A program made the translations under genes and the position numbers. A stretch of 9,448 nucleotides of DNA from Planctomycetota bacterium. Its GTDB lineage: Bacteria > Planctomycetota > SZUA-567. The stretch is from assembly GCA_020860865.1 (NCBI GenBank), contig JAJBTL010000075.1, positions 1 through 9,448 of the forward strand, written 5' to 3'. The stretch's first letter is position 1; each line of letters starts with the position of its first letter. Of the stretch, positions 1-6,996 are shown one piece after another. The notes under the pieces are model-generated. The model did no database searches. It was given only the letters and a program-made list of their open reading frames with translations, and was not told the DNA's origin.

Positions 1-54
1 ATAAGGCGCTTGCTTCGGAAAATTGCACCGTCGGATAATTCAGACAGAACCTAA
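1..54 (+). CDS. Possible C-terminal tail of an upstream gene (partial)
   Basis: A frame open from the first base ends at TAA (52-54) and reads IRRLLRKIAPSDNSDRT. The basic, amphipathic tail would fit the end of a membrane-associated protein such as a glycosyltransferase, which would suit the glycan genes that follow. Seventeen codons are too few to identify anything, and another frame also closes early with TAA, so this is only a candidate. If real, it ends 67 bp before the methyltransferase start. Confidence 0.25.
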   Translation: MRRLLRKIAPSDNSDRT

Positions 55-121
55 ATCCAACACGTGATCAACAAGATGTATATACCATAAATGCATAACT
101 CGAGAAAACATTGGAGATACT

Positions 122-949
122 ATGAAAATGTCCGAGCAAAGTGTCCTGGATGAATTATCCAGAGGACTCGATTTGATTGAAAAAACGACACCTATGATTC
201 ACAATTATGCCCGTATTGATCCAAAGATTATTGAAGTTACTGAAGGTGGTATTGAATATCGCTTTATAGTCTACCATAAAGAATCAGAGGAGTGGTTTAA
301 CCAGGGGACGATCGACTATGTATTGTCTTCCCTTAGCAACACGCCATTCATCTCTTCTGACGATGTGGTATTCGATCTCGGTTGTAACTCCGGATATCAT
401 ACGGTATGGTTTGCAAAATATTGTTCGAATGGGCATGTCTACGCTTTTGATCCGGTTCCATGGAACGCGGTTGCTACGCGAGCCCAAGCCAAGATCAACG
501 CTTGCAACAACGTTACGGCATATTCTGTAGGCCTTGGGTTTCCGGAAAGGACAATTGATATTGTTTCCACAACAGCACAAACCTATGATGCGCATATTGC
601 CGAACCTGGGAAAGATCAAAATTCCCTGACTATCACTGTTCATCTTCCTGAACGATACCTGTATCATAATCCAACGTTTCTAAAGATGGATATCGAAGGA
701 GCGGAAATAGAGTTGGCTAAAACAGGACTTTTTAGCCATCCATCAATTCAACGTGGATATGTTGAAATGCATAAAGAATTCATTCTTGCCGGCGGCGGCA
801 ATCCAAACGATGTTCTTCATCAGCTTGTTAGTGCTGGGTATACATTGTACTTTGTGGAAGGTTCTCCAATCGATGCAAAGGTAAACTTCAATCCTGTCAG
901 TCCGGCTGATCCAGTCAGTACGCCAGTCTACTTTTTCCAAAAAAGGTAA
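122..949 (+). CDS. FkbM-family SAM-dependent methyltransferase
   Basis: A 275-residue protein with the Rossmann-type methyltransferase fold of the FkbM family (PF05050). The SAM-binding motif I is VFDLGCNSGYHT at about residues 83-94, the acidic AFDP loop at 108-111 follows beta-strand 2, and the family hallmark FLKMDIEGAE is at about 187-196. No signal peptide or membrane segment is seen, so it should act in the cytoplasm. FkbM proteins O-methylate sugars or polyketides; close to glycan exporters they usually methylate hydroxyls of a surface polysaccharide or lipid-linked oligosaccharide. The ABC exporter begins only 20 bp downstream, suggesting one operon. The start is ATG at 122, with GGAG 5 nt upstream; an ATG two codons later is also possible. 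Codon use is clearly AT-richer than the genes beyond 2950. The family call is firm; the acceptor substrate is unknown. Confidence 0.88.
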   Translation: MKMSEQSVLDELSRGLDLIEKTTPMIHNYARIDPKIIEVTEGGIEYRFIVYHKESEEWFNQGTIDYVLSSLSNTPFISSDDVVFDLGCNSGYHTVWFAKYCSNGHVYAFDPVPWNAVATRAQAKINACNNVTAYSVGLGFPERTIDIVSTTAQTYDAHIAEPGKDQNSLTITVHLPERYLYHNPTFLKMDIEGAEIELAKTGLFSHPSIQRGYVEMHKEFILAGGGNPNDVLHQLVSAGYTLYFVEGSPIDAKVNFNPVSPADPVSTPVYFFQKR

Positions 950-969
950 GGTGAATACGCGAAGAAATT

Positions 970-2811
970 ATGTCTATCCTCTCTCTGCCGCGTATACTTT
1001 ACGAGTCTTTTATACGTGACTCCGTCCGATTGCACCGTGTACTTGATGGCGCGTTACGTTGGCGTTTCTGGGGTATTTTCGCTTTACAGATCACATTGGC
1101 AATTGTAGAAGCCCTTACCATTCTCATTATAGCCTTTTTCACGCTGAGTGTTTCATCCCCGGATACGGCGATGAACAGCGTTTGGATCCGGAGGATTCTT
1201 TCGCTTTCTTCCTCCCTGCAAATGTTCTGTGAATCTCCCCGGAATTTTATTATCTTCACGTCGATTTTGATGATGGCTTTCATTGTCGCCAAAAATAGCA
1301 TTACCGCGACGACACTCTTTTCCTCAAATCTTTTTGCGGAAATAGTATCCCTCAATATCGTCCGTAAGACAATTCGCCGTTTTTTCGCCAAGGATTATTT
1401 CTGGCACCTGTCCCCTGAAAGCGGGGATGTTCTTTTTAGGATGTCCACTCGCACTCAACTGTCAACTATGATTGTGCTGTTATTGCAACTGTACAGTAAT
1501 ATTATTTGCTCTCTGGCATTGTTTATTAGCCTGTTTCTCGCCGAACCCAAATTGACCCTGCTTGTGGTGAGTGTTTTCTCTATAGTTGGATCGACCATCT
1601 ACCTCGCCTTGCATCGACGCATTGATAGTGCCGGAGCCGAAGTGCACCGCGCCGCGGGTGAGGAAGGAATGGCGATGGGTGCGACGGTGCAGGGTATGCG
1701 AGAAGTTTTGCTGTATCGGCGCCAGAAGGTGTTTTATGGCAAAATAGTGGATGCCATTCGCGCGAGCATCCGTCCCCGAGTGTTTCTTGGCATATCGGGA
1801 GCCATTCCCTCATGGTTGCTGGAAACTGCGGGATTCGGCGTCGTATGTAGTGTCATTATTAGCATGATTCGTTCTGGTGACGGTCTTCCACGCATCATTA
1901 CCGCCATGTCCATGCTTATGCTTACCGCTTGGCGAGTGCTTCCCTTCGTCAGCCGCATTGTCGCCAACGCAATCGTCATCCGGGGAATTCGCCCGGCCGC
2001 ACTGCAATGCCTTTCTCTTCTGGAATCCTTTATTCAGGAAGCGACCGAACCGGCACTTGTTCCCAACCCCGATTTTACATTTCATGATAGCATCGAATTT
2101 CGCGATGTCGGTTTCAGCTATCCCACCGCATCCTATCCCGCACTCGTAAATATATCATTTTCAATCCGCAAAGGTGAGCGTGTCGGCCTTATCGGCCTGT
2201 CCGGCGCGGGAAAAAGCACGTTGGCCTATCTGTTATCCGGATTACTTAAACCACACACGGGCGAAATCATTGTGGACGGCCGCGTTTGTGGACCGAATGA
2301 AGGCGCCGCCTGGCTTGAGCGTGTGGCATTTGTGCCACAGGTTCCCTTTCTCATGGGAGGAACGATAGGTGACAATGTGATGTTCGGCCGCTGGGGCGAA
2401 CAAGTCGATAAGGAAGACATAGAGCGTGTATGCAGACTGGCTGCAATGGATTTTGTTTTTGACGATCCAGCTGGATTAAACCGCATAATCGGTCCAAATG
2501 GAGGTGGTCTATCCGGTGGACAAAGCCAGCGCGTGGCTATCGCCCGAGCGCTGTTCGTCAAACCTGAAGTCGTCATATTCGATGAGGCCACCAGCGCGTT
2601 GGACCAAGCCGGCGAAAATACCATAAAACAAACCATAGATACTCTGCCAGAGCATCTCACATGCATCATCATTGCGCACCGTCTTTCGACCGTTGAGGAA
2701 TGCGACAAACTTTTCTGGCTTGAGAAAGGTGCGATCCGTACATCAGGGACCCCTGCCGAGGTCCTTCCGCAATACCTCCAGTCCATGAAGGTTAACCCGT
2801 CGGACAAGTAG
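970..2811 (+). CDS. ABC exporter, fused permease/ATPase, PglK/MsbA-like (glycan or lipid flippase)
   Basis: A 613-residue half-transporter with an N-terminal membrane domain and a C-terminal ATPase, as in MsbA/PglK-type exporters. Hydrophobic segments lie at roughly 33-60, 93-108, 165-190, 194-214, 278-300 and 307-330, giving the expected six helices. The ATPase has every key motif: Walker A GLSGAGKST (409-417), Q-loop Gln457, signature LSGGQ (514-518), Walker B VVIFDEA (534-540) and H-loop His570. It should work as a homodimer in the inner membrane. Length and architecture match flippases that move lipid-linked oligosaccharides (PglK/Wzk) as well as lipid A exporters. The adjacent FkbM methyltransferase favours a glycan substrate, which is inference. 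The start is ATG at 970 with a weak GAAG 5 nt upstream. No protease domain is present, so it is not a peptidase-containing bacteriocin exporter. Confidence 0.88.
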   Translation: MSILSLPRILYESFIRDSVRLHRVLDGALRWRFWGIFALQITLAIVEALTILIIAFFTLSVSSPDTAMNSVWIRRILSLSSSLQMFCESPRNFIIFTSILMMAFIVAKNSITATTLFSSNLFAEIVSLNIVRKTIRRFFAKDYFWHLSPESGDVLFRMSTRTQLSTMIVLLLQLYSNIICSLALFISLFLAEPKLTLLVVSVFSIVGSTIYLALHRRIDSAGAEVHRAAGEEGMAMGATVQGMREVLLYRRQKVFYGKIVDAIRASIRPRVFLGISGAIPSWLLETAGFGVVCSVIISMIRSGDGLPRIITAMSMLMLTAWRVLPFVSRIVANAIVIRGIRPAALQCLSLLESFIQEATEPALVPNPDFTFHDSIEFRDVGFSYPTASYPALVNISFSIRKGERVGLIGLSGAGKSTLAYLLSGLLKPHTGEIIVDGRVCGPNEGAAWLERVAFVPQVPFLMGGTIGDNVMFGRWGEQVDKEDIERVCRLAAMDFVFDDPAGLNRIIGPNGGGLSGGQSQRVAIARALFVKPEVVIFDEATSALDQAGENTIKQTIDTLPEHLTCIIIAHRLSTVEECDKLFWLEKGAIRTSGTPAEVLPQYLQSMKVNPSDK

Positions 2812-2841
2812 ACACGTTTTTTCTATAAAAATCCAGGTGAG

Positions 2842-2870
2842 ACACCGGAAGAAGCAAAGAGGTGTTTTTT
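2842..2870 (+). terminator. Weak candidate terminator after the ABC exporter gene
   Basis: ACACC (2842-2846) can pair with GGTGT (2861-2865), followed at once by a T run to 2870. The stem is only 5 bp with a 14-nt loop, so this is a weak rho-independent terminator at best. Its position, about 30 nt after the exporter stop and before the convergent moeA, is where one is expected. No better candidate is seen between 2812 and 2948. Confidence 0.35.
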
Positions 2871-2948
2871 ATGCAGTTGGGATATAACACCCGTAAGCGA
2901 CTGAAACGTGACTATCTCGGATTTATCCCGAAAATTATAAAAAAACTG

Positions 2949-4165
2949 TCACCGGTTATCCATGAGGACAATGTCCACATCCTGCCCGGCGGCAACGCCG
3001 TCGGAACCGGCCGGAACATCGACAAGGCAGTTCGCCCCGACCAGGCTGACGAGGGCGCGGTTGCCGACGTCGCCGGTGAAGCCGACGCGTCCGCCCCGGA
3101 CCACACCGGGAACGAACCGGCGCAGCCGGCTCTTTTTCGAAAACGCCTGATCGAGCCTGGCCACGGCGCGGACGTTGTCCGGGTCGCCTCGCCCGGCCAG
3201 CCGCCGGATAAGCGGCACCGCCAGGAGTTCGAATGTGACGAAACTGGCAAAGGGATTTCCGGACAGGCACAAAACAACCTTCCCGTTCGCCTCCAGCGCC
3301 AGCGCCGGCGTTCCCGGCATCACCGTTACGCCGTGGAACACTGTCCGCGCCCGGAGGAGCCGCGCCGCATCCGGGAGGGCGTCCCGAAGTCCCACCGACA
3401 CGCCGCCTGTTGTGACGACGGCGTCGGCGTCGGCGAGGAGTTCCCGGAGCGCGTCGGCGATGACGGCCGGGTCGTCCTTTACCGCCCGCGTGTCGGTCAC
3501 GCCGCCGCCGAGTTCCCGGATGCGGGCGGCGATCATCGGCCCGTTCGAATCGTAAATCCCGGCCGGACCGGGCGTCGTCCCGGCGGCGGCCAGTTCCGAC
3601 CCGGTGGACAGGACGGCAAGGCGCGGTCGTCGGTACACTGTTGCTGCGCCGAAGCCTTGGCCGGCCAGCAGGGCGAGACGGGCGTGGTCGAACACATCCC
3701 CGGAATCGCGAGCATCTGTTCAGGACGCACGAATTCCCCCTTGAAAACCACGTTCTGATAGCGTTCATGCCTGACGCGGATGGCGACAACGTCCGCGCCC
3801 ATGTCGGTTTCTTCCTGGCGGACGACGCAGTCGGCGCCCGGCGGCAGCGGCGCCCCGGTCATGATGCGGGCGGCGCTGTGCGGCCGGAGCGGCGCCGGTG
3901 CGTCCCCGGCGTGAATGAGCTGGCTCACCGGCAGCAGCGCCGGCGCCGCCGCCGTGACGTTGTCGAGGTCGGCGTGGTGCAGGGCATAGCCGTCAAGCGG
4001 GGACCGGTCGAACGGCGGTTGCGCCGTCCTGGCGACGACCGGTTTCGCCGCGACGCGCTTTACCGCGTCCGTGAGCGGCAGCGTTTCCACGTCGACGACG
4101 GCGCTGGCTGATTGAAGAAGGAGGCCTGTCGCTTTTTCAAGACTGACAGGAGAACGCGATTGCAT
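2949..4165 (-). pseudogene. moeA: Molybdopterin molybdotransferase MoeA, broken by a one-base frameshift
   Basis: MoeA inserts molybdate into adenylylated molybdopterin, the last common step of molybdenum cofactor synthesis. The gene lies in two overlapping frames. The 5' part (4165 to about 3702) carries PPFDRSPLDGYAL and IMTGAPLPPGADCVVRQEET. The 3' part (about 3697 to 2949) carries VYRRPRLAVLSTGSEL, TTGGVSVG and LSGNPFASFVTFELL, plus the C-terminal beta domain. The switch falls at a four-base G run on the coding strand (3698-3701, CCCC on +). Adding one G restores IPGDVFDHARLALL and a continuous 405-residue protein, close to the 411 residues of the E. coli enzyme. ATG at 4165 is preferred, with AAAGGAAG just upstream; a TTG seven codons earlier is less likely. 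No other molybdopterin gene is nearby. It could be a true pseudogene or a homopolymer sequencing error, because both halves look otherwise intact. Confidence 0.85.
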
Positions 4166-4250
4166 GGACTTCCTTTCACACGGCAATCAACCCCGGCGCA
4201 CCGAGGCTGTAGCGTGGTCGATTTTCCCGTGAAACGGCAGTTTTACCACT

Positions 4251-4273
4251 AAAAAGGCCGTCCGGAGACGACC
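4251..4273 (-). terminator. Rho-independent terminator of the aldolase gene
   Basis: On the minus strand GGTCGTC (4273-4267) pairs with GACGGCC (4262-4256) around a TCCG tetraloop, a 7-bp stem with one G-U pair, followed by five T residues (4255-4251). It lies 64 nt after the aldolase stop and upstream of moeA, so the two minus-strand genes are probably separate transcription units. Confidence 0.8.
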
Positions 4274-4336
4274 CTTCCGTCAGGCGGGATCGCGGCGCGG
4301 TCATTAGGGATTTACCGGCGGGAGAGTCGAGGCCGA

Positions 4337-5188
4337 TTACGCCTTGCCGGCCGAACCGGCCAGTTCGATTTTTCGCCGAACTGTCTTCCGCACCGCCGCC
4401 ACGGCCGCTTCCGATGCGAGGCGCGGCTCGTATTTCCCGGTCGCGAAATACTCCCGGAGCCCGTCCCGATACGCCACTTTCATTTCCGTGCCGACGTTGA
4501 ATTTGCTGACGCCGATGGCGATTATCGTCCGCACTGTCTCGTCGGACAGGCCGGAACCGCCGTGGAGGACGAGCGGGACGTCGACGGCCTGACGCACTCG
4601 TTCAAGGAGGCGGAGGTCCAATTTCGGCTCCAGCTTTGTCAGGCCGTGGACATTCCCGATAGCCGGGGCGAGGGCGTCGATGCCGGTATCCCGGACAAAA
4701 TCCGCCGCCTGGTCCGGGTCGATGAGGGTCAGTTTGATGTCGTCGTCTTCGCCGAAGACCGCGTCCTCGATACCGCCGACCGCGCCCAGTTCGGCCTCGA
4801 CGCTGATACCCCGGGCATGGGCGAACTCAACCACCGCCCGGGTCAGCGCGGTGTTTTCCTCAATCGGTTTCCGCGACCCGTCAATCATGACGGAACTGAA
4901 CCCGGCCGCGACGCACGCCTCGGCCAGTTCCAGGCTGGCGCCGTGGTCGAGAAGGACCGCCACCGGCGTCCGCACCGCCTCCGCCGCCTGCAACCCGAGC
5001 GCCGCCGCATGCCTGACACCCATGTAGTCGACATAGCGGCCCGACACCATGAGGATGACCGGCGACTCCAGGCTTTCCGCCTCGAGAGCGATGCCCTGGG
5101 CGGTCGGATGGTTGTAGAAATTAAACGCGGGCACAGCGTACCCTTCCCGCTGGCCACGGCGGAGCAGGTCACCCATCGGTACAAGCAT
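4337..5188 (-). CDS. Class II ketose-bisphosphate aldolase (GatY/KbaY/FbaA family)
   Basis: A 283-residue class II zinc aldolase (PF01116), which cleaves fructose 1,6- or tagatose 1,6-bisphosphate to glyceraldehyde 3-phosphate and dihydroxyacetone phosphate in the cytoplasm. Visible landmarks are YAVPAFNFYN (17-26), the catalytic Asp and first zinc His in LLDHG (Asp81, His82), VEAELG (130-135), zinc ligands His181 (NVHG) and His209 (LHGGSG), and the phosphate-binding GGSG (210-213) and NVGT (231-234) loops. Its length matches GatY/KbaY (about 284-286), shorter than the E. coli FbaA type. Sequence alone does not separate tagatose from fructose specificity. It is transcribed divergently from a GatZ/KbaZ-family gene, which favours the tagatose side. 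The start is ATG at 5188 with GGAG 6 nt upstream. A terminator follows 64 nt after the stop. Confidence 0.9.
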   Translation of the reverse strand: MLVPMGDLLRRGQREGYAVPAFNFYNHPTAQGIALEAESLESPVILMVSGRYVDYMGVRHAAALGLQAAEAVRTPVAVLLDHGASLELAEACVAAGFSSVMIDGSRKPIEENTALTRAVVEFAHARGISVEAELGAVGGIEDAVFGEDDDIKLTLIDPDQAADFVRDTGIDALAPAIGNVHGLTKLEPKLDLRLLERVRQAVDVPLVLHGGSGLSDETVRTIIAIGVSKFNVGTEMKVAYRDGLREYFATGKYEPRLASEAAVAAVRKTVRRKIELAGSAGKA

Positions 5189-5256
5189 GGCGGTCTCCTA
5201 TAGACATATTTCCTGAAAGAGGTTTTCCTGGTACGACGAGGCGTTGTTTCGTTGTT

Positions 5257-5268
5257 ACACCTTGGTGT
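5257..5268. promoter_or_regulatory. Inverted repeat ACACC-TT-GGTGT, candidate operator
   Basis: ACACCTTGGTGT has two perfect 5-bp arms around TT. It lies about 36-47 bp downstream of the presumed start of the aldolase transcript and 69 bp before its ATG, a place where a repressor could block elongation. The half CTTGGTG is repeated in inverted form at 5300-5306. The binding protein is unknown; the RpiR regulator encoded downstream is the obvious candidate. Confidence 0.35.
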
Positions 5269-5310
5269 CGTCCTTAAATCTCCTCAATGACTTTATTTTC
5301 ACCAAGTTAC

Positions 5311-5338
5311 TTTATGAAAAAAGCTGGTGCGGAGTCAA
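5311..5338 (-). promoter_or_regulatory. Candidate sigma-70 promoter for the aldolase gene
   Basis: On the minus strand TTGACT (5338-5333) and CATAAA (5316-5311) are separated by 16 bp, matching 5 of 6 and 4 of 6 consensus bases. Transcription would start near 5304, giving a leader of about 115 nt before the ATG at 5188. This is a pattern match only. Confidence 0.45.
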
Positions 5339-5368
5339 TTGTTTATCAAATTAGCCGGAATGTACAGC

Positions 5369-5381
5369 CTGAATATTTCAG
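5369..5381. promoter_or_regulatory. Palindrome CTGAA-TAT-TTCAG, candidate operator
   Basis: CTGAATATTTCAG has perfect 5-bp arms around TAT and directly abuts the TTGACA of the rightward promoter (5382). It is also about 30 bp upstream of the leftward -35 box, so one bound protein could affect both transcripts. A GAA-N-TTC core is compatible with sites described for some RpiR-family regulators, but assignment to the regulator in this window is inference. Confidence 0.4.
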
Positions 5382-5409
5382 TTGACAAACGGTTATTGTG
5401 TAATAAACT
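5382..5409 (+). promoter_or_regulatory. Candidate sigma-70 promoter for the gatZ-like/kinase operon
   Basis: TTGACA (5382-5387, perfect -35) is followed after 16 bp by TAAACT (5404-5409, 4 of 6 matches to TATAAT). It faces the GatZ-like gene. The predicted start near 5416 leaves an unusually long leader, so a closer promoter that I do not recognise may exist. Confidence 0.45.
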
Positions 5410-5568
5410 TACAAAAGTATGAGCCATTTACTCGGTTTTTTCCATGTGAACGGCTTGGCGAAATTTCACTCTGACGGTTGATCCAAGTAAACAAGGTTGC
5501 ACTAACCGGAGCGAGGCATCCCCCACCTTCTTTCATATGGGGATCACCTCTCCATTGTCGCCAAGCAG

Positions 5569-5679
5569 ATGCGCAGGCCAAACGAAATTACCCATTGGGA
5601 ACTAAAAAATACGGAGCGCGACGACTGCCTCGCCGCCCTCGCCGCCGCCGGTGCCACGGCCGCAAGTTCCGGGAATTGA
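5569..5679 (+). CDS. Short GC-rich ORF or gene remnant upstream of gatZ (doubtful)
   Basis: ATG at 5569 opens 36 codons ending at TGA (5677-5679), 20 bp before the gatZ ATG. The N-terminal part (MRRPNEITHWELKN) has mixed composition. The rest (TERDDCLAALAAAGATAASSGN) has the GCC/CTC-rich codons of the surrounding real genes, and composition changes abruptly near 5608. The frame stays open further upstream, back to TAA at 5503-5505. No good ribosome binding site precedes 5569. It could be the 3' remnant of a lost gene, a small leader peptide, or chance. It matches no family I know. Confidence 0.25.
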   Translation: MRRPNEITHWELKNTERDDCLAALAAAGATAASSGN

Positions 5680-5699
5680 TTGAAAAGGAAGAGGGAGCC

Positions 5700-6986
5700 A
5701 TGACCAGTCTGTACGACATTCCGAAACAGCATTACGCGAACGGCGCCGGCATCTATTCGGTCTGTTCCGCCCACCCGGTCGTTCTCGAAGCCGCCGCCCG
5801 CCACGCCGTGTTGGACGACAGCCTCCTCGTCGTCGAAGCAACGTCGAACCAGGTCGATCAGTACGGCGGCTATACCGGCATGAAACCGGCCGAATTCCGC
5901 GCTTGGGCGACGTCCCTGGTCGAACGCTTCGGCCTCCCGGCCGACCGGCTGGTCCTCGGTGGCGATCACCTCGGTCCCAATCCCTGGCGGCGCGAAACGG
6001 CTGCCGAAGCGATGGCGAAAGCGGGCGAACTCGTCCGCCAGTTCGCCGCCGCCGGGTTCCATAAAATACACCTTGATTGCAGCATGGCCCTCGGCGGCGA
6101 CGCCGGTTTGGCTCCGTCCCAGGAATTGGTCGCCGAACGCGCCGCGTCCCTCTGCCGCATTGCCGAAGAAGCGGCGGCGGCGGCCGGTCATCCGGCGCCA
6201 GTGTACGTCATCGGTACCGAAGTGCCTATTCCCGGCGGTGTCGACCACGAACTGGACGACAGCCTGCAACCGACCGCCGTCCCCGATGCCGCCGTCACCC
6301 TGGAGGCGCACCGCGCCGCCTTCGCCGCCGCCGGCCTCGAGGCGGTCTGGCCCCGGATTATCGCCATGGTAGTCCAGCCGGGCGTCGAGTTTGGGAATTA
6401 TTCCGTCGTCCTCTACGACCGGAGCAAGGCGGCCGACCTGTCGTCGTTCATTGCCTCACAGGACGGTCTTGTCTTCGAAGCCCATTCCACCGACTACCAG
6501 TTGGAGAGCGGGCTCCGGGACCTTGTCCGCGATCACTTCGCCATCCTGAAGGTCGGCCCGTGGCTCACCTATGCCTACCGGGAGGCCCTGTTCGGCCTGA
6601 ACGACATCGCCCGGGAACTCGGCCGTCCGGCCGAACTCCGGAACGTCATGGAAGCGCGGATGCTGGCGAATCCCGGCTACTGGCAAGGCCATTATCACGG
6701 CACGGCGGAGGAGCAGCGCCTGGCCCGGATGTTCTCGTACAGCGATCGGGCCCGCTATTACTGGCCCGACGCCGACATCGACGCCGCCGTCACCGGACTT
6801 CTGGACGGCCTGTCCGGTGTCGAAATCCCGCTCCCCCTTCTTGGCCAATACCTGCCGCACCAGTACGACGCCGTTCAGGAAAAACGCATCGCCAACCGGC
6901 CCCGCGACCTTGTCATGGACGCGGTCATGCGGGTGGTCGGCATTTTCGCCCGCGCCGCCGGCGTCTCCGGGTCGAAGGTCGGGTAG
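5700..6986 (+). CDS. gatZ: GatZ/KbaZ-family protein: tagatose-bisphosphate aldolase accessory subunit or tagatose-6-phosphate 4-epimerase
   Basis: A 428-residue member of PF08013, near-standard length (E. coli GatZ/KbaZ about 420-426). Family signatures run throughout: GIYSVCSAHPVVL (17-29), VEATSNQVDQYGGYTGM (45-61), GGDHLGPNPW (87-96), HLDCSM (124-129), IGTEVPIPGG (171-180), PGVEFG (227-232), FEAHSTDYQ (259-267), LKVGPWLTYAYREALFGL (283-300) and YSDRARYYW (347-355). In E. coli these proteins stabilise the GatY/KbaY aldolase. In Agrobacterium a PF08013 member epimerises tagatose 6-phosphate to fructose 6-phosphate. The PfkB kinase downstream on the same strand favours the epimerase role, and the divergent class II aldolase keeps the subunit role open. 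The start at 5700 is chosen for its strong RBS (GGAAGAGGGAG); upstream in-frame codons are unlike this family. It is probably cotranscribed with the kinase 66 bp downstream. Confidence 0.9.
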   Translation: MTSLYDIPKQHYANGAGIYSVCSAHPVVLEAAARHAVLDDSLLVVEATSNQVDQYGGYTGMKPAEFRAWATSLVERFGLPADRLVLGGDHLGPNPWRRETAAEAMAKAGELVRQFAAAGFHKIHLDCSMALGGDAGLAPSQELVAERAASLCRIAEEAAAAAGHPAPVYVIGTEVPIPGGVDHELDDSLQPTAVPDAAVTLEAHRAAFAAAGLEAVWPRIIAMVVQPGVEFGNYSVVLYDRSKAADLSSFIASQDGLVFEAHSTDYQLESGLRDLVRDHFAILKVGPWLTYAYREALFGLNDIARELGRPAELRNVMEARMLANPGYWQGHYHGTAEEQRLARMFSYSDRARYYWPDADIDAAVTGLLDGLSGVEIPLPLLGQYLPHQYDAVQEKRIANRPRDLVMDAVMRVVGIFARAAGVSGSKVG

Positions 6987-6996
6987 ACCGGCCTGA

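Larger units (their letters stand above)
5189..5699. other. 511-bp divergent control region between the aldolase and GatZ-like genes
   Basis: This stretch is AT-rich from about 5205 to 5608, then becomes abruptly GC-rich to 5680. It holds a promoter candidate facing each way, two short inverted repeats, a possible gene remnant (5569-5679) and the gatZ ribosome binding site (GGAAGAGGGAG, about 5687-5697). An additional inverted repeat has arms CTTGGTG (5261-5267) and CACCAAG (5300-5306), in the presumed start region of the aldolase transcript. I see no tRNA, recognised riboswitch or mobile-element end. If the 5382-5409 promoter is used, the gatZ-like transcript would have a leader of roughly 285 nt, long enough to hold a regulatory structure, but I cannot recognise one. 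Confidence 0.6.

Noticed and set aside
2862..3758. Long plus-strand open frame of 298 codons opposite moeA, and a similar one at 3641-4111
   Set aside because: They are antisense to the clearly recognisable MoeA frames, are rich in Arg, Pro and Gly as expected for antisense of GC-rich genes, and have no family resemblance.
2949..4165. Two separate genes, each encoding half of MoeA
   Set aside because: The 3' half has no proper start or RBS (its first candidate is an internal GTG), and the two halves join exactly after insertion of one base, so a single frameshifted gene is simpler.
4562..5203. Plus-strand open frame of 213 codons over the aldolase gene
   Set aside because: It is the antisense shadow of the aldolase, whose own frame has all catalytic and zinc-binding motifs.
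5541..5550. GGATCACCTC, identical to part of the 16S rRNA 3' end
   Set aside because: Only ten bases match, and no other 16S sequence surrounds it; chance is enough.
5478..5699. N-terminal extension of the gatZ-like protein by 74 residues
   Set aside because: The extension is Arg-rich with no family similarity. A strong RBS immediately precedes ATG 5700, and the protein then has the standard family length.
5544..6311. Minus-strand frame of 255 codons opposite the gatZ-like gene (also 6077-7078 + and 7032-7724 -)
   Set aside because: They overlap strongly supported genes in other frames and show only GC-rich shadow composition without motifs.
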